Source: NORP259 sp041398705
GTDB lineage: Bacteria > Planctomycetota > UBA1135 > GCA-002686595
Direction: 5' to 3'
Length of the DNA: 64,000 nucleotides
NCBI GenBank assembly: GCA_041398705.1
Contig: JAWKUI010000001.1
Span: forward strand, 496,001 to 560,000
Shown: positions 26,176-35,361 of the stretch, in pieces
How the letters are laid out: the number at the start of each line of letters is the position of its first letter
How positions within the stretch are numbered: the first letter of the stretch is position 1
Program-made: the position numbers and the translations under genes
The notes under the pieces: generated by a model
Database searches by the model: none
What the model saw: only the letters and a program-made list of their open reading frames with translations
Told to the model about the DNA's origin: nothing

Positions 26176-26874
26176 ATGAACGGAATCTCCCGAGTGGCCA
26201 CAGCCATGATCGCCGGCGAAAAGCGCATGGAGTCGATCACGGCCAACCTGGCCAACGCCAATACGCCCGGCTTCAAGCGCCGCCTGACCACCGACCACGG
26301 TGCTTGGGTGGGGCGCAAGGATGTGCGTCAGACCGGCCTCGTGGTCTCCCAGCGCAACGACTTCTCGCAGGGAGTGCTGCAGAACACCGGCAATGAGTTC
26401 GACCTCGCAATCCAGGGGCAGGGCTTTTTCGCGGTCGAGGGACCCGAAGGGGAGATCTACACCCGCGACGGCGAGTTCCACCTGACCAGCGACGGCGTGA
26501 TCCTGACCCCCGAGGGGTATCCGCTGGCCTGGACCACCGGTGCCAACGCCGTGCAGCCGACGGGCGAACCCGTGATGATCGGCGAGGACGGCACGGTCAT
26601 CCAGGGCGGCGTGCAGATCGGCAGCTTGCGCCTGGTGGAGTTCGACCAGCTGGCGCGCCTCGAGCACACCGGCGACGGCTATTGGGTCGCACCGCCGACC
26701 CTGCCGCGCAACAAGGCGACCGGCGCCCTCATCCAATACCACCTGGAGGGATCGAACGTGAACCCGGTTCACGAGCTCGTCTCCATGATCACCATCCAAC
26801 GCCGCTTCGAGCAGGCGTCGCAGACCTTGACCCAGATCGACCAGTCGTACCGACGGTTGCACGAACAGCGCTAA
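26176..26874 (+). CDS. flgF: flagellar basal-body rod protein FlgF
   Basis: A 232-residue proximal rod subunit. The N-terminus has the rod/hook motif (ITANLANANTPGFKRR), the middle has LAIQGQGFFAVEG and TRDGEFHLTSDG, and the C-terminus NPVHELVSMITIQRRFEQASQTL is the paired coiled-coil end of the flagellar axial family. It is shorter than FlgG and precedes it, the usual order. The ATG at 26176 is chosen because it follows directly on the sigma-54 promoter and begins the helical N-terminus. Confidence 0.93.
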   Translation: MNGISRVATAMIAGEKRMESITANLANANTPGFKRRLTTDHGAWVGRKDVRQTGLVVSQRNDFSQGVLQNTGNEFDLAIQGQGFFAVEGPEGEIYTRDGEFHLTSDGVILTPEGYPLAWTTGANAVQPTGEPVMIGEDGTVIQGGVQIGSLRLVEFDQLARLEHTGDGYWVAPPTLPRNKATGALIQYHLEGSNVNPVHELVSMITIQRRFEQASQTLTQIDQSYRRLHEQR

Positions 26875-26889
26875 TCCCTTCTTACTGCC

Positions 26890-27675
26890 ATGCTGAGATC
26901 TCTGCTTACCGCCGCATCGGGCATGAAAGCCCAACAGATGCAGGTCGATACGATCGCGAACAACATCGCGAACGCCAACACCACGGGCTTCAAGAAGAAC
27001 CGCCTGTCGTTCCAGTCGCTGTACTACCAGACCTACCGCAACCAGGGCGCGCCCCTGGGGGGCGGGGCGATCGACGCCACCGGCTTGCAGGTGGGTAGTG
27101 GTACGGAAATTTCCGGTTCCGCGATGATGATGGAGCAGGGCCAGATCGAACAGACCGGCAACTTCTTCGACGTTGCGATCCAGGGGCCGGGCTTCTTCGA
27201 GATCCAGATGCCGAACGGCGAGCTGCGCTATACGCGCGACGGCTCGTTCCGGCGCAACCTGAATGGGGAACTGGTGACCGCGCAAGGCGCCTACTTGAAC
27301 CCGCGCGTCACGTTGCCGAACGGGGTGACGGAGGTTTCGATCTCCGAGAGTGGTGTGGTGAGCTATCAGGACGACGCGGGCGTGAACGTGCTCGTGGGCG
27401 AGCTGCAGGTCTTCCGCTTCCCGAACCCGACCGGTCTGCGCGCGGAAGGTGGCAACCTTCTGTCGGCCAACGAGAGTTCCGGTGCGGCGGCCGGTTCGGC
27501 TCCCGGCCAGAACGGCGCGGGCACCTTGCAACAGGGTGCGCTGGAGCGTTCGAACGTCACCACGGTCGAAGAGCTCGTCAGCCTGATCGTTGCCCAGCGC
27601 AACTACGAAGTGAACTCCCGCGCCATCCAGGTCTCCGACGAGATGCTGCAGACCGTTGGCCAGATCATCCGCTGA
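26890..27675 (+). CDS. flgG: flagellar distal rod protein FlgG
   Basis: A 261-residue rod subunit. It has the flagellar rod signature (MLRSLLTAASGMKAQQMQ), ANNIANANTTGFKKNR, VAIQGPGFFEIQMPNG with TRDGSFRRN, and ends with LVSLIVAQRNYEVNSRAIQVSDEMLQ (split here only by reading) as in FlgG. The length is the canonical 260. The gap to flgF is 15 bases and to flgA six bases. Confidence 0.96.
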   Translation: MLRSLLTAASGMKAQQMQVDTIANNIANANTTGFKKNRLSFQSLYYQTYRNQGAPLGGGAIDATGLQVGSGTEISGSAMMMEQGQIEQTGNFFDVAIQGPGFFEIQMPNGELRYTRDGSFRRNLNGELVTAQGAYLNPRVTLPNGVTEVSISESGVVSYQDDAGVNVLVGELQVFRFPNPTGLRAEGGNLLSANESSGAAAGSAPGQNGAGTLQQGALERSNVTTVEELVSLIVAQRNYEVNSRAIQVSDEMLQTVGQIIR

Positions 27676-27681
27676 ACCGTC

Positions 27682-28611
27682 ATGATGCTTGCAACCCTAC
27701 TGCTCGCCTTCGGGGGCGTGACCGTCAACATGCCGGCCAAGGTCGAAGGCCAAGGCGTCGACCTGCGGCTCGGCGATGTGGCCACTGTGACCGGAGACGA
27801 TGCGCAGATGGTGGAGAAGGTCGAGGGCTTGAACCTCGGCTACATGCCCGCCCCCGGCTACAGCCGCCTGTTGCAGCGCGAGCAATTGCGCACGGCGCTG
27901 CTACAGGTGTACCCCGATCTGCAAGTGAGCTTCCAAGGCGAGGCGCGCGTGCGCGTCTTCCCGAAGGTCCAACTTGTCACCGCGGCGGAGATCGAAAAGG
28001 CGGCCCGCGAGGTCATCGAGAAGAAGTTCCACGGCGCCGATGTGGAGTGCACCTTGCGCGACAAACTCGTCAACCTGACCGTGCCCCTGGGCCGCAAGCA
28101 GGTGGAAGTGCGCGCGCGGGCGGCCACCGGACCCGAGGGTCAGGGCAGCCAGGGCGTGCCGGTCGACATCCTTGTCGACGGCGACCTGTGGCGCACCCAG
28201 TGGACGAGTTGGAACGTGGAAGCCTGGGAACAGGTGCCCGTGCTCACCCAACCCATCGCTCGCGGCAGCAAACTGCGTCCCGCGATGTTCCGCATGGAAC
28301 GCCGCCGCCGCAGCCTGATCAATGGCTTGGCTCCGCTGTTGCCCGCTCAGATCCAGGAGGCGCAAGCCACCCGCGACCTTCAACCCGGCAGTCCGGTCTT
28401 CCCGAACGACGTCGAGCGCGCCCTGGTCGTGCGCATCAACAACCTGGTGAAGGTCGACATCGTCGCTGGCCGCGTGAGCGCGTCCTGCAACGCACAGGCC
28501 CTCGAAGACGGCCACATGGGCGACGTGATCCGCGTGCGCCTGGAAACCACCGGCAAAGAAGTCCTCGGCAACGTCGCGGGCCCCAACCGCATCGAAATCA
28601 ACCTGCGCTGA
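27682..28611 (+). CDS. flgA: flagellar P-ring assembly protein FlgA
   Basis: A 309-residue periplasmic chaperone that helps FlgI polymerise into the P ring. It starts with a short hydrophobic signal (MMLATLLLAFGGVTV). The C-terminal third is the SAF-like domain (QPIARGSKLRP, the ARDLQPGSPVFPND type segment, GRVSASCNAQALEDG and RNPAGPNRI-like end). It is longer than typical FlgA because of an N-terminal region of about 150 residues. Its position directly before flgH and flgI supports the call. Confidence 0.9.
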   Translation: MMLATLLLAFGGVTVNMPAKVEGQGVDLRLGDVATVTGDDAQMVEKVEGLNLGYMPAPGYSRLLQREQLRTALLQVYPDLQVSFQGEARVRVFPKVQLVTAAEIEKAAREVIEKKFHGADVECTLRDKLVNLTVPLGRKQVEVRARAATGPEGQGSQGVPVDILVDGDLWRTQWTSWNVEAWEQVPVLTQPIARGSKLRPAMFRMERRRRSLINGLAPLLPAQIQEAQATRDLQPGSPVFPNDVERALVVRINNLVKVDIVAGRVSASCNAQALEDGHMGDVIRVRLETTGKEVLGNVAGPNRIEINLR

Positions 28612-28615
28612 TCCC

Positions 28616-29233
28616 ATGAAACTGCTCACCGTGATCCTCGCGCTGCTCGTCAGCGCCCCCCTGGCCGAAGCCCAGGTCCGCCGCGGTTCGATCTACGACT
28701 ACGCCCAGGGCCCGGTGCGCGCCACCGTCAGCCCGACGGCGCGCCGTGCGGGCGACCTGGTGACCGTGATCATCAGCGAAACCCAGGACGTCAAGAACCA
28801 GGAGAAGTCCGACCTCAAGAAGGACACCTCGCTCGAGTACCAGCTCAGCAACTTCGACATCAACCCGAGCGCGTTCTCGACCCTTCCGGGCATCGGCGGC
28901 GGCCGTTCGGACTCCTTCGCGGGATCGGCCAACTACGAGAAGAAGGGTGCCTTCAGCGCCCGTCTGACCGCGGTGGTGATCGATTCGCTGCCCAACGGCA
29001 ACCTGATCATTCAGGGCCGACGCGAGATCCGCATCGACCAGGAGATCAAGGTGATCGAGGTCAGCGGCATCATCCGTCGCTACGACATCAAGAGCGACAA
29101 CACCGTGATGTCCGAGCAGGTCGCCGATGCGCGCGTCTGCTACAGCGGCACCGGCCCGATGACGGAAAGCACGAACCGCCGCGGCGTTTCGCGCTGGCTG
29201 CACGGCTTCCTGGACTGGATCTGGCCCTTCTGA
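28616..29233 (+). CDS. flgH: flagellar L-ring protein FlgH
   Basis: A 205-residue outer-membrane ring subunit. The conserved core is present (GSIYDY near the N-terminus, AGDLVTVIISETQ, RLTAVVIDSLPNGNLIIQGRREI, VSGIIRRYDI). The signal peptide ends at APLAEAQ and has no cysteine, whereas FlgH is normally a lipoprotein. The gap to flgA is four bases and to flgI thirteen. Confidence 0.92.
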   Translation: MKLLTVILALLVSAPLAEAQVRRGSIYDYAQGPVRATVSPTARRAGDLVTVIISETQDVKNQEKSDLKKDTSLEYQLSNFDINPSAFSTLPGIGGGRSDSFAGSANYEKKGAFSARLTAVVIDSLPNGNLIIQGRREIRIDQEIKVIEVSGIIRRYDIKSDNTVMSEQVADARVCYSGTGPMTESTNRRGVSRWLHGFLDWIWPF

Positions 29234-29246
29234 TCGCCCTCCCGCA

Positions 29247-30503
29247 ATGAAACGACTTCTGTTGCTTTCCCTGGGCCTTGGTGCCCTGTTCCTGCTGCGC
29301 GGCGGATCCGTTGGAGCCCAGGACAAGGTCGTCGTCAAAACCGACCCGATCGCCCTGACCCAGGAGGCCCTGCCGGGCACCCTGTCCACGGCCACGTACA
29401 AGCGTCCGCCCCGCGAAATCGGCCAGGTGCCGACTACGGGCCTGGCCCACAAGACCATGCTGGCGCCCATCTCCAGCGTGGTTGGTGTGCGTGGCATCGA
29501 AGAGAACACCATCTTCGGCTTCGGCATCGTGACCGGTCTCGCCGGTACCGGTGACTCGGGCGACCTCGTGAAGGAATTCATGAGCAACGAGATGCTGCGT
29601 TTCGGTCACCAGATCGATCCCGGCTCGCTCAGCTCGAAGAACATCGCCGTCGTACGCGTGGAATCCGAAATCCCCTCGGGCGCCAAGCCTGGCCAGCGCC
29701 TCGATGTGCGCGTGTCCACACTGGGCGACGCAACCAGCCTGACCGGTGGCAACCTCGGGCTTTGCGAACTGTTCGATCCGACCTACGAGATCGTGTTCGC
29801 GACGGCGGCCGGCCCCATCACCGTGGGCGGTTTCGCGGCGAGCGGCGACGCGGGCTCCTCCACCAAGAACCACCCGACCGTGGGCATCCTGCCCGGCGGT
29901 GGCAAGGTCGAGAAGGGCGTGCCAACGCAGATCACCGACGAACACGGCTACATCCTGCTCGATGCGAAGAAAGGGCAGTCGACCTTCGGCAACATGGTCG
30001 CGGTGGCCGAAGCGGTCAACCGCCTCTACCCGAAAGCGGCGGAAGTGCTGCCCGACGGCAGCACGGTCAAAGTCGCGGTTCCGGCTGACTTGCCGGCGAG
30101 CGCGCACGTGGCCTACCTGAACACGATCCTCAAGCAGGAGATCGAAACCGACAACAAGCCGCGCGTGGTCGTCAACGAACGTACCGGCGTGATCGTGATC
30201 GCGGGCGATGTGCGTTTGCGTCCGGGGGCTATCGCCCACGGCGCCATCGTGGTGACCGTCGCGGAAAACCCGCAGGCGAGCCAGCCGTCGCCCCTTTCGG
30301 GCGGCGTGACCGAGGTTCTGCCGCGTACCAACGTGAACATCGAGGAAGAAGCGGGCTCGCTCACCCCGATTCCCGAAGCGGTCACGCTTCAGGAGGTCGT
30401 GGACGTGCTCAACGTGCTCGGCGCTTCCCCGCGGGACTTGATCAGCATCCTCACGGCGATGTCCGATGGGGGCCTGTTGGTCGCGGAGATCCGGAGGCTG
30501 TAA
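29247..30503 (+). CDS. flgI: flagellar P-ring protein FlgI
   Basis: A 418-residue periplasmic P-ring subunit with a cleavable signal peptide (residues about 1-26, ending GGSVGAQ). Key segments are VVGVRGIEENTIFGFGIVTGLAGTGD read in order, then DVRVSTLGDATSLTGG, VAEAVNRLYPKA and the C-terminal LQEVVDVLNVLGASPRDLISIL. An internal stretch at about residue 310-350 (TEVLPRTNVNIEEEAGSLTP) is typical. The stop overlaps the start of the next gene by one base. Confidence 0.95.
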   Translation: MKRLLLLSLGLGALFLLRGGSVGAQDKVVVKTDPIALTQEALPGTLSTATYKRPPREIGQVPTTGLAHKTMLAPISSVVGVRGIEENTIFGFGIVTGLAGTGDSGDLVKEFMSNEMLRFGHQIDPGSLSSKNIAVVRVESEIPSGAKPGQRLDVRVSTLGDATSLTGGNLGLCELFDPTYEIVFATAAGPITVGGFAASGDAGSSTKNHPTVGILPGGGKVEKGVPTQITDEHGYILLDAKKGQSTFGNMVAVAEAVNRLYPKAAEVLPDGSTVKVAVPADLPASAHVAYLNTILKQEIETDNKPRVVVNERTGVIVIAGDVRLRPGAIAHGAIVVTVAENPQASQPSPLSGGVTEVLPRTNVNIEEEAGSLTPIPEAVTLQEVVDVLNVLGASPRDLISILTAMSDGGLLVAEIRRL

Positions 30504-30826
30504 TGGAAATCAACGGCATGCCGAACCTGGGCGCCATCGCGGGCGCCAGCCTGGGGCAACGCTCGGTCGAGCAGGCGAAAGCCGCAGGGGGCCGCTCCAA
30601 CTCGGCCGAAGCGGCGAAGGACTTCGAGAAGCTGATCGCGACGATGCTGGTGAAGCAGTTGCGGCAGACCCTGAAGAACGGGTTCTTCCCCGAAGGGCCC
30701 GGCAACGACGCCTACAACGGTTGGTTTGACGATGCGATGGGCACGGCCCTGACGGAATCGCACACCCTGAACCTGGCGGGACAGCTCAAAGCACAACTGC
30801 AAAGCCCCACCCCGGAGATGCAATGA
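30503..30826 (+). CDS. flgJ: FlgJ-like rod-binding protein
   Basis: A 107-residue protein containing only the N-terminal rod-binding domain of FlgJ (AAKDFEKLIATMLVKQLRQTL, then YNGWFDDAMGTALTESHTLNLAGQL). The peptidoglycan-hydrolase domain found in enterobacterial FlgJ is absent, as in many other phyla, so a separate wall hydrolase must open the peptidoglycan. The start overlaps the flgI stop, and its stop overlaps the next start by four bases. Confidence 0.85.
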   Translation: MEINGMPNLGAIAGASLGQRSVEQAKAAGGRSNSAEAAKDFEKLIATMLVKQLRQTLKNGFFPEGPGNDAYNGWFDDAMGTALTESHTLNLAGQLKAQLQSPTPEMQ

Positions 30827-31311
30827 ACCAGACCCTTTCCAACAAGGAACGCGGGACCCTGATGCACCTGGCCGCCTGGCTGCGGGAGGAGAGCCATTGG
30901 CAGCAGGGGCGCATTGCGGCGCTGCAGAAGCTGCGGGAAACCATGGCGAAGGCGGATCCGAGCGATCTGGAAGGTCTGCTGCAGGGGCTTGAAGAGCCCC
31001 CGGGCCGCCAGGCGCGCGAAAGCCGCCGCCGGGCGTTGTTCCAGTCCTTGGCCGAAGCCTGGGGCATGTCGCCGTCGAACATGAACCTGCGCGTGATCGC
31101 GCAGCGCGCGGGCGAAAGCGGCGCGGCCATCGCCGAATTGCGGGAAGAACTCGCGCAGGGAGCTTTGGAGCTCGCCCGCGAAGCCCGCCGAGTGAATGCA
31201 ACCGCGCGTATGCACCGCACGGTGATCCTGGATGTGCTCAACGCGATCTTCGACATGGATCGCGGCAGCCCCCTCGAAGAACAAGGGCGTCTGTTGGACG
31301 CGGAGGCCTGA
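30823..31311 (+). CDS. FlgN-like export chaperone
   Basis: A 162-residue, almost wholly helical protein (EERTLMHLAAWLREESHWQQ-type N-terminal helices, LREELAQGALELAREARRV in the middle). Its size, composition and place directly before flgK and flgL match FlgN, the cytosolic chaperone for the two hook-junction proteins. The start overlaps the stop of the rod-binding gene. Sequence similarity alone would not prove FlgN; the call rests on position and shape. Confidence 0.65.
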   Translation: MNQTLSNKERGTLMHLAAWLREESHWQQGRIAALQKLRETMAKADPSDLEGLLQGLEEPPGRQARESRRRALFQSLAEAWGMSPSNMNLRVIAQRAGESGAAIAELREELAQGALELAREARRVNATARMHRTVILDVLNAIFDMDRGSPLEEQGRLLDAEA

Positions 31312-31313
31312 TC

Positions 31314-33644
31314 ATGACCCTCGGACTCGATATCGGCCTGCGTGGTCTGCGCGCGGCCCAGGCGGCGCTCGACACGGTCGGGCACAACCTGTCCAACGCC
31401 AACACCCCGGGGTACTCGCGCCAGCGGGTCGACCTGAACACCTCCAGCCCCTCGCGGGTCCGTGGGATCCTGTTCGGTACCGGTGTCGAGACTGACGGCG
31501 TGCGTCGCATCACGGACGCGCTGCTGAACAAGCGCATCCGTACGCAGGTCAGCGTGCTTTCCGGCCTGGATATCCAGCTGCAAGGCATGAGCCGCATCGA
31601 GGAGTTGCTCTCCGAACCCGGCGAGAACGGCCTCGGAGCCCTGTTCGACAACTTCTTCGGCTCGGTTTCGCAGCTGAGCACGGATCCGGGCGACCAGGTG
31701 CTGCGCAACTCGATGGTGCAGTCGGGCCTCAACCTGACCGATGAGTTCAATCACCTGTCCTCGGCCATCCGCGATGCGGAGGACGACAACCTGCAGGAGT
31801 TGCAGTTCCACGTGGGCGAAGTCAATCGCCTGGCGCACAGTGTGCGGGAGCTGAACGCGGAGATCGTCCAGGCGGAAGCGTCGCAGCTGCCCGCCAACGA
31901 CCTACGGGACCGACGGGAGCAGGAATTGCGCAGCCTGGCCGAACAGGTCGACATCACCTTCACCGAGCAGGACAGCGGTGCGGTCGTTGTGCGCGTGGCC
32001 GGCCGGGTGCTGGTGGGCACGCAGAACGTGCAGGAGATGCAGGTGGATGCGACCCAGGATGGGGATCTCACCGTGCGAATCCAGGGGTCGGATGCGGAGG
32101 TGCTGCCCAGCGGAGGGCAGATCGGCGGACTTCTGGATTTCCGCTCGACGTTCCTGCCCAAGTTGCGCGACGAACTCGACGGCCTGGCCAAGAACCTGAT
32201 TCTAGAGGTCAACCGTGCTCACAGCACGGGCACGCCCGAGGAGGGCGGGTTCACGCTGCTTTCGGGCAGTGAGGCCGTGGCGGGAGACACCCAGGCCGAG
32301 CGCCTCGGCAAGTTGCTGCGTTCCGCCGGTCTGCCCTTCTCGGTCGAAGAGGGGCGCCTGTACGTGAACATGACCGACATGGAATCCGGCGAAGTCAAGA
32401 TCGAGTACATCGACATTGACCCGGATCGCACGACGGTGGCAGACCTCTTGGCCTCGCTCAACGAGATCGAGAACATGAATGCGGGCCTCGATTCGTTGGG
32501 TCGCTTGAACCTGTACAGCGAATCCGGATACCAGTTCGACTTCAGCGCACGTCTGGACGAGAGTCCGAACGACTACTTCACCATGGGTGGTGGACGGGCC
32601 ACGCTCGGTTCGTCGAGCAATGGTCCGTACAGCCTGACGGCGGGCTCCTCGCTGAGCATTCAGGGGCCGACCGGCTCGGCCGCGGTCATCTTCCAGGCTT
32701 CGGACTTCGCCAACATTGGCAGCGCGACCGCGGAAGAGGTGGCGCAAGTGATCAACCAAGATGCGGCCATGATCGCGGCGGGAGTGCAGGCCCACGCAGT
32801 CGGGGATCGCCTGGTGATCCAGTCGCGCACCGAGGGCAGCACCGAGACGGTGGCGGTCCAGGGCGGTGGCATGGCGACGGCTTTGGGCTTTACGGCCGGT
32901 CAGTTGGCTACGGGCCGCGATACGAGCCTGCAGGTCGAGATGTTCGGCAGCTACAACGGCGACAAGAACCGCACGCTGTACTACCAGCCGGCCGGGGATG
33001 GCATCATCGGTACTACGCCCGGTCTTCAGATCCGAGTGGTGAGCGAAGATGGCAGCCCCGTTGCCGTTCTCAATGTGGGCGAAGGGTATGTGCCCGGAAC
33101 ACGCCTCGACGTGGGAGACGGGGTGCAGGTCAGCTTCGGTTACGGCGAGATCTCGGCTACGAACCGGGAGGTCTTCAAGCAGGACATGATTGCCGACTCG
33201 GATTCCAGCGACGTGCTAGTGGCGTTCGGCGTGAACTCGTTCCTGACCGGTAGCACCGCCAGTACGATCCAGGTCGCCGCAGAGATCCAGGAGAACCCCA
33301 GCCGCCTGTCCTATTCAGGTACGGGCAGTTCGGGTGACAACGGCACCCTGCTGTCGATCCTGAGCCTGCAGGACACCTCGGTGGACCAGCTCGGGCTATC
33401 GATCCCGGAATACTACAGCCAGATCGTGGGCGAGGTCGGTTTCGATATCTCCACGACCGAAAGCGCTGCTTTCGTGGCGGAAAGCCTAGTCAATTCGCTC
33501 GATGCGCGCCGGGAAGAGGTGTCCGGCGTCAACACCGACGAAGAACTGGTGAACATGGTGCGCTTCGAACAGGCCTATTCGGCTTCGGCGCGCTACATCC
33601 AGGTCATCCAACAGCTCAACGACACCATCCTCTCGATCCTCTAG
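31314..33644 (+). CDS. flgK: flagellar hook-associated protein 1 FlgK
   Basis: A 776-residue hook-filament junction protein, longer than the usual 450-650. The N-terminus (RAAQAALDTVGHNLSNANTP) is the flagellar axial motif, and the C-terminus (VNTDEELVNMVRFEQAYSAS followed by ARYIQVIQQLNDTILSIL) is the matching helix. The middle contains long beta-rich insertions (about residues 380-650) that would be exposed on the filament side. It is followed two bases later by flgL. Confidence 0.93.
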   Translation: MTLGLDIGLRGLRAAQAALDTVGHNLSNANTPGYSRQRVDLNTSSPSRVRGILFGTGVETDGVRRITDALLNKRIRTQVSVLSGLDIQLQGMSRIEELLSEPGENGLGALFDNFFGSVSQLSTDPGDQVLRNSMVQSGLNLTDEFNHLSSAIRDAEDDNLQELQFHVGEVNRLAHSVRELNAEIVQAEASQLPANDLRDRREQELRSLAEQVDITFTEQDSGAVVVRVAGRVLVGTQNVQEMQVDATQDGDLTVRIQGSDAEVLPSGGQIGGLLDFRSTFLPKLRDELDGLAKNLILEVNRAHSTGTPEEGGFTLLSGSEAVAGDTQAERLGKLLRSAGLPFSVEEGRLYVNMTDMESGEVKIEYIDIDPDRTTVADLLASLNEIENMNAGLDSLGRLNLYSESGYQFDFSARLDESPNDYFTMGGGRATLGSSSNGPYSLTAGSSLSIQGPTGSAAVIFQASDFANIGSATAEEVAQVINQDAAMIAAGVQAHAVGDRLVIQSRTEGSTETVAVQGGGMATALGFTAGQLATGRDTSLQVEMFGSYNGDKNRTLYYQPAGDGIIGTTPGLQIRVVSEDGSPVAVLNVGEGYVPGTRLDVGDGVQVSFGYGEISATNREVFKQDMIADSDSSDVLVAFGVNSFLTGSTASTIQVAAEIQENPSRLSYSGTGSSGDNGTLLSILSLQDTSVDQLGLSIPEYYSQIVGEVGFDISTTESAAFVAESLVNSLDARREEVSGVNTDEELVNMVRFEQAYSASARYIQVIQQLNDTILSIL

Positions 33645-33646
33645 TC

Positions 33647-35068
33647 ATGTCCCTCCGACCCACACAATCGGCGAACTTCGACCAGATCTCGGCTGGCATC
33701 CGGCGCAACCTGTTGGCGCTGGTGCGGGCCCAGGAGCAGGTTTCCACTGGCAAGCGCATCTTGCGGCCTTCCGATGATGGCGTGGGCACGGCGATCTCCA
33801 TGTCGCTCACGCGGCAGCGATCGGGCGTCGAAGCACACCTCACGGGTGTGCATTCGGTGCAGCCGGTCATGGCGACGTCGACGATGGAACTCGAGAGTGC
33901 GTCGGACCTGCTGGCCGAAGCCCGCAGCCTCGTGCTGCAGGCCCTCAACGGCACCATGGCGCCCTCGGACCGCGCCGCCATCGCCGACCAGATCGATCAG
34001 ATCTCCGACGCGGTGCTCGAGGTGGCCAACACCCGCTTCGGGGACCGGTACCTGTTTGGTGGCACGGAAACCGCGAAACCGCCGTTTGTAGAAGACAACC
34101 AGACTCAGGAGTCGTACGTCAGCTACCGCGGCAACAACAACCAGCAGCGCATCCGCATCGGCAAGGGAACGACGGTCGATCTGAACCTGCCTGGCAACCA
34201 GATCTTCGGCGGCGACCAATTCGAATCCCTGGGCTTCAGCGGCCAAACGGGGCTGAAGGCCGGCGATGACGCCAGCAGTGGTTCTGGCTACATGCGGCTC
34301 TATACGCGCACCGCGTCGGTGACCGGGGCCAACGTCGCCGGCATCGCGATGAGCACTGCGGGTGGCACGACCATCCTCGGCAGCCACCAATTGGCCGTCG
34401 ATGGCGCGAACCGGACCGTGCGACTGGGCAACGGCCCCACCAAACAGATTCCGACGCCGGCGCCGAACAACCTGACGCTGCTCGACGGCGATGGATCGAT
34501 CGCGGTGATTGACTTCACCGGTTGGACGGGGGCTTTCGTCACGACCACGTTGGTCGGTCAGGGTGAGATTTCGACGGACAATCAAACCTGGCAACCGATG
34601 GACGTGTTCTCGAGCAACGTCGAGGTGCACGATGCCACGACGGGCAACTTGCTGCACCTAAACGCCAGGGATACGCGCAAGGCGGGGCAGGAACTCGTGG
34701 TGTTCAAGGGCGCGACCAACCTGTTCGACTCGCTGCGCGGCATCAGCGCGGATCTGCGGGCGATGGACGACGGGGACAACACCCCGGAGATGGCCCGTTT
34801 GAACCTGCGGTTCGAGGAGCTGATCGACGGCCACGAGCGCCTGCTTTCCGGCCTCGGCAAGCTGGGATCGCGGCATCAGCGCCTCAACTCGACCGAATCG
34901 CGCCTCCAGGACCTCAGCACGCAGTTGGCGGGACTCGTGTCCGAAGCCACCGACGTGGACATCTCCCAGGCCGTGCTCGATCTGCAGCAGGCCGAACAGA
35001 CCCTCCAGCTCACCCAGGCCACCGGCGCCCGCCTGATGCAGCAAAGCCTGCTCAACTACCTCGGCTAG
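33647..35068 (+). CDS. flgL: flagellar hook-associated protein 3 FlgL
   Basis: A 473-residue junction protein; the N-terminus (NLLALVRAQEQVSTGKRILRPSDD read in two parts) and the flagellin-like ANTRFGDRYLFGGTET segment identify it, as do the C-terminal helix TDVDISQAVLDLQQAEQTL and LQLTQATGARLMQQSLLNYL. It is about 150 residues longer than enterobacterial FlgL, owing to a central beta-rich insertion. It is the last recognised structural gene of the flagellar operon. Confidence 0.92.
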   Translation: MSLRPTQSANFDQISAGIRRNLLALVRAQEQVSTGKRILRPSDDGVGTAISMSLTRQRSGVEAHLTGVHSVQPVMATSTMELESASDLLAEARSLVLQALNGTMAPSDRAAIADQIDQISDAVLEVANTRFGDRYLFGGTETAKPPFVEDNQTQESYVSYRGNNNQQRIRIGKGTTVDLNLPGNQIFGGDQFESLGFSGQTGLKAGDDASSGSGYMRLYTRTASVTGANVAGIAMSTAGGTTILGSHQLAVDGANRTVRLGNGPTKQIPTPAPNNLTLLDGDGSIAVIDFTGWTGAFVTTTLVGQGEISTDNQTWQPMDVFSSNVEVHDATTGNLLHLNARDTRKAGQELVVFKGATNLFDSLRGISADLRAMDDGDNTPEMARLNLRFEELIDGHERLLSGLGKLGSRHQRLNSTESRLQDLSTQLAGLVSEATDVDISQAVLDLQQAEQTLQLTQATGARLMQQSLLNYLG

Positions 35069-35072
35069 TCCC

Positions 35073-35351
35073 ATGAACCCGAACCCGATCCAAGGCGCCG
35101 GCGGTCCCCAGGGCCGCAACTCCGCCCAGCCCATTTCCCGGAAGCAGGAAACGGCCGCGCCGGCCTTCCGAGCCCTGCTGGAGCAGCTGGAAAGCCATTC
35201 CCAGGGCCTCGCTCAACGCAGCGAGCATCTGACCGACGGAGCCCAACTTCAGGACGCCGTGGGGCAGTCGGAGGTAGTTCTTGAGCAAGTCCGGCAACTG
35301 ACCGATCAGTTGCTGGAGGCCTTCCGCGCCGAACAACAGCGGCGGGCCTGA
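35073..35351 (+). CDS. small conserved-position protein after flgL
   Basis: A 92-residue protein starting four bases after the flgL stop. The N-terminal third is Pro/Gly/Gln-rich and looks disordered; the remainder is predicted to be two amphipathic helices (FRALLEQLESHSQGLAQRSE and VVLEQVRQLTDQLLEAFRAE). No family was recognised; it does not resemble FliW, CsrA or FliS. The tight spacing argues for a flagellar role such as a chaperone or regulator. Confidence 0.6.
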   Translation: MNPNPIQGAGGPQGRNSAQPISRKQETAAPAFRALLEQLESHSQGLAQRSEHLTDGAQLQDAVGQSEVVLEQVRQLTDQLLEAFRAEQQRRA

Positions 35352-35361
35352 GCCCACCGCC

